Shown here in pieces: positions 29,068-31,354 of a stretch of 31,354 nt of DNA; the stretch's first letter is position 1; every line of letters starts with the position of its first letter. Source of the DNA: a virus. Made by a program: the position numbers and the translations under genes. The notes below the pieces were generated by a model, which was given only the letters and a program-made list of their open reading frames with translations, had not been told where the DNA came from and did not search any database. Location of the stretch: positions 1 to 31,354 of IMG/VR virus record IMGVR_UViG_3300006803_000054; one strand, 5' to 3'.

Positions 29068-29787
29068 TTAAACCCTAGCTGCTGTCTGATATTGGTTCTT
29101 GGTAATCATTGTGGACCTAAGGTACTCATATCTGTTGATATAGATACTTCTCATATTCTTAATCCCAACCTCAAACTTTTGAAGGCTTAGCTGAGAACTC
29201 TCATTGTCACCCCTAAAAGCGTGTGCATGAACCATAGCACCATCAACTAATATATAACGAAACTCTTCAGGTACACTTGGTACATCGGAGAAGAGGTTTA
29301 AGTCAGGAGAGTTTCTATAATACTCATAGACAATACTATAATCTTTATCGGGTGGGGGGACGACACCATACTCCAAAGAAGGGGTTCTAAATACGTATCT
29401 AGGTACCGATCTAATCCCCTCTGAAGTATTGTACTCATAATCTAAATGTTTGTCAAGATACTCTTCATAAGATAAAAGCTTTAATCTTACAGTAGAGTTA
29501 CCTAAGGTGTCATCTCTAGGGATTCTAAAAGAGTCCATATCTAAAGACTTTACATCTCTAGGAATAAAATACCTTACATCCCCTTCAATAAGGCTTTCTT
29601 CTTGAGTGACATGGTTAAAGGGCCACTCAAAACTCTGATGATTAATCTCACGTAAAGCATTATTAATAGAGTCTTTAGTTGAGGAGTAAAAACCAGTAGA
29701 AGAGGCGAAGTTAACTGAGGTCAACTCAACTTCATTCAGTTTACGATTAACATCATTAACTAGCCCAAGGAAGTTATAAGTAGACAC
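29068..29787 (-). CDS. Tail tubular protein A-like (T7 gp11, tail adaptor), 239 aa
   Basis: It begins with GTG, whose G is also the last base of the upstream TAG stop; GGGAG lies 9 bases before. The sequence FLGLVNDVNRKLNEVEL and the helical ends around a beta middle (VPEEFRYILVDGAMVHAHAF) fit the gp11 adaptor that joins portal to nozzle. Length is near T7 gp11 (196 aa). Paired with the nozzle gene. Confidence 0.8.
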   Translation of the reverse strand: MSTYNFLGLVNDVNRKLNEVELTSVNFASSTGFYSSTKDSINNALREINHQSFEWPFNHVTQEESLIEGDVRYFIPRDVKSLDMDSFRIPRDDTLGNSTVRLKLLSYEEYLDKHLDYEYNTSEGIRSVPRYVFRTPSLEYGVVPPPDKDYSIVYEYYRNSPDLNLFSDVPSVPEEFRYILVDGAMVHAHAFRGDNESSQLSLQKFEVGIKNMRSIYINRYEYLRSTMITKNQYQTAARV

Positions 29788-30110
29788 TAGTTGTACTCCC
29801 TAATACGAATTTTTACTGCTCTCTCTTTTACTCTACCCGCCGAGGTCGTAACAGAACAATAGAGTTTGTACTCTTTATTATCAGTGCCACTATTGAGGTA
29901 GATTGTTGCTACAGTACTGGTATTAGTCTGTGACAAGTTCTTTAAACCCGAGATAGTGTTTCCTGTACCAAACGATACTTTGTCACCCTCTGTATTAACG
30001 ATAGACCAAGAGACAGACTGTATAGTTTCACTACTCTCTAAAGCCCTCGACCAATCAAGAGAGTAGTCTAAGGTCTCATCTTTATCTTTAGGTGCCCATT
30101 TAAGACTCAT
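29787..30110 (-). CDS. Fibre-tail adaptor-like protein, 107 aa
   Basis: The opening KWAPKDKDETLDYSLDWSRAL matches a small family of proteins annotated as fibre-tail adaptors in phages (my recollection). The rest is beta-rich and Ig-like (ATIYLNSGTDNKEYKL ... VTTSAGR). Its gene overlaps the gp11-like gene by one base, and two bases separate it from the upstream repeat protein, so the three form one translational block. Confidence 0.65.
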   Translation of the reverse strand: MSLKWAPKDKDETLDYSLDWSRALESSETIQSVSWSIVNTEGDKVSFGTGNTISGLKNLSQTNTSTVATIYLNSGTDNKEYKLYCSVTTSAGRVKERAVKIRIREYN

Positions 30111-30111
30111 T

Positions 30112-30864
30112 TTAACTCACTCTCAAGGTTTTATTACTCTCAGTAGGCACATAAGTTACTCTTATTGGTGAGGCATTAATGTAAGCTACTCGACTTATCT
30201 CAGGGTTAGTTCGTGCAACCCTCTCAAGATTAAAGTTATTGGGGTTGTAGACTGTTATAAGTATTGGGATGGTAGGTAGTAGTGGGGCCCCAGAGAGAAT
30301 AACCTCTCCAATTATGTTGACAGATTCAGAGAATTGACCTGAGCTGACACTAACTGCTGCTGTAGTTATCCCTTGGGCCAGTAAGTTCTGTAGCTGACTA
30401 AGATTAGAGTTGCCAACTACAGGATTGCCAGAGGTAATATCTACTAAAGAGATACCTTGAAATAGATAAAGGGTAGCAACACTTACGCTAGGGGCTTGAG
30501 TAGTTATTGGGGTTAAGTTTAGAGGATAAACAACATCTGCTGTAGGGAGCCCAACAACTGGATTTCCAGTAACAATAGCCCCAAGATTTAATAGGTGGGC
30601 TTGTAGTAGTGTTGTGTTGCCAACAAGTGGTTGGTTCAGTGTGAGGGGTACAAGACTCAGTGCAGAGTTCTGTAGTAGGCTAGGCGCACCGACAAAGGAT
30701 GCTCCGGTAGTAATAGCCTCAAGGTTTAAATTTATTAACTGTAAAAGAGTGGTATTATCTATAACCGGATTGCCAGAAGTAATACTAGTTAAACCATAAA
30801 CTAGACTAGCAACAACCCCATCATCACCTAACGGAGCGGAGGCGAGAGGGGAAAATCCTAACAT
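30112..30864 (-). CDS. Tail-associated protein with eight 23-residue repeats, 250 aa
   Basis: GGAG precedes ATG 30864. After a FSPLASAPLG start, units with ITTG-xPxVG character recur at residues 28, 51, 74, 97, 120, 143, 166 and 189, exactly 23 apart. Such L-x-x-ITTGxPxVG repeats occur in phage tail-region proteins; they may build a solenoid or spring-like shaft. The C-terminus (about 200-250) is a non-repeated beta segment. The exact role is unknown. Confidence 0.65.
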   Translation of the reverse strand: MLGFSPLASAPLGDDGVVASLVYGLTSITSGNPVIDNTTLLQLINLNLEAITTGASFVGAPSLLQNSALSLVPLTLNQPLVGNTTLLQAHLLNLGAIVTGNPVVGLPTADVVYPLNLTPITTQAPSVSVATLYLFQGISLVDITSGNPVVGNSNLSQLQNLLAQGITTAAVSVSSGQFSESVNIIGEVILSGAPLLPTIPILITVYNPNNFNLERVARTNPEISRVAYINASPIRVTYVPTESNKTLRVS

Positions 30865-30867
30865 GGC

Positions 30868-31293
30868 TTACTCCGGTTTAGTGGGCCAGATGACCGAGTA
30901 GGGGAAGCCTTCTTGGGCAGTCACGTCGCGCAACTGTTGCCTGTATTCACGCCAATACGGCTCTATCGTGACATCGCTCAGGGCCATCCAGTCGGTCTGT
31001 TGCAGCAGGTAGTCACGGTGGTTGCGGATGTTGCGCCCCGCGTCCTCGACGGGCAGGTTGCTTACTTCCCATCCTTGGGTCCACGCGCCATTGACCTGCG
31101 TAATATCAAGCCGCTGAACAGTCTGCGTTAGGTGGTCATACTCAGGGCGATCTTGCATGGTATAGGGGTAGACACCCCAGTCTGCCAGAAGCGCATCACT
31201 TGGCACTTTAGGGAAAGATGTATTTGGATTATCACGGCGTAGTTGCCCGATTGAGTATGTCTCAGGCTGGCCGTTTGTGATCTTCAGGTGCAT
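30868..31293 (-). CDS. Tail fibre assembly chaperone-like protein, 141 aa
   Basis: AAAGGAGG lies 5 bases before ATG 31293. The C-terminal part NHRDYLLQQTDWMALSD, then WREYRQQLRDV ... GFPYSVIWPTKP, is the signature of phage tail assembly chaperones (Phage_tail_APC type). These help fold or attach tail fibres. Base composition is GC-rich relative to neighbours, suggesting import from a GC-rich phage or prophage. Its partner may be the cut-off upstream gene. Confidence 0.8.
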   Translation of the reverse strand: MHLKITNGQPETYSIGQLRRDNPNTSFPKVPSDALLADWGVYPYTMQDRPEYDHLTQTVQRLDITQVNGAWTQGWEVSNLPVEDAGRNIRNHRDYLLQQTDWMALSDVTIEPYWREYRQQLRDVTAQEGFPYSVIWPTKPE

Positions 31294-31304
31294 TTAAGCC
31301 TCCT

Positions 31305-31354
31305 TTATGCGGTGAGGTCGTATTCTTGAATAGCAATAGCCGATAATCCTGTAA
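31305..31354 (-). CDS. C-terminal end of an upstream gene (cut by window edge)
   Basis: Reading leftward from the window edge, one frame gives TGLSAIAIQEYDLTA and a TAA at 31307-31305, just before the ribosome site of the next gene. Only 15 residues are visible, so no identity can be given. The other frames are less protein-like. Confidence 0.4.
   Translation of the reverse strand, partial: TGLSAIAIQEYDLTA

Overview
The window looks like part of a lytic, T7-like tailed phage (podovirus) of a marine Roseobacter-type alphaproteobacterium. It encodes a T7-type primase-helicase, a family A DNA polymerase, a 5'-3' exonuclease, an endonuclease I, an SSB with an acidic tail, ThyX, MazG and an adenosylcobalamin-dependent (class II) ribonucleotide reductase. 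It also has T7-style tail-tube and internal virion proteins. A B12-dependent reductase in a SIO1-like podovirus recalls the cobavirus group (Zobellviridae). That placement is inferred from remembered family features, not from a search. No integrase, repressor, RNA polymerase, terminase, portal or capsid gene is visible, so this is a partial genome.

Layout: positions 1-17428 are a rightward early/replication arm. It starts with small accessory genes, then a 528-base non-coding stretch (568-1095) holding a nested inverted repeat, AT-rich iterons (a possible origin) and a sigma70-like promoter. Next come a GC-richer cassette of tiny genes (1321-2094), primase-helicase, more small genes, a DNA polymerase gene physically split by an HNH homing endonuclease (5414-7779), SSB, thyX, exonuclease, endonuclease I, a metallophosphoesterase, mazG, and a class II RNR interrupted by an intein exactly at the catalytic NPC motif. 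The arm ends with four tRNAs (Arg-TCT, Leu-TAA, Trp-CCA, Thr-TGT), a candidate structured RNA, three small genes and a rho-independent terminator (17488-17521). Three intergenic regions carry the same TTGACW-N18-TACTAT promoter-like arrangement, which suggests reliance on host RNA polymerase.

Positions 31354-17528 are a leftward structural arm that converges on that terminator. In transcription order it reads: a cut-off gene, tail assembly chaperone, a 23-residue-repeat protein, fibre-tail adaptor, gp11-like and gp12-like tail tube proteins, tail fibre, a glycine-rich adhesin, a small unknown gene, then five internal-virion/ejection proteins including one with a lysozyme-like domain and a 1198-residue giant.

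The genes fit one programme. RNR, ThyX and MazG shape the nucleotide pool. Exonuclease and endonuclease I probably recycle host DNA and resolve phage DNA. Primase-helicase, SSB and the split polymerase replicate the genome. The tRNAs read AT-ending codons that a GC-rich host would supply poorly. Two unrelated homing elements sit in the polymerase and the reductase, the two catalytic centres of DNA synthesis.
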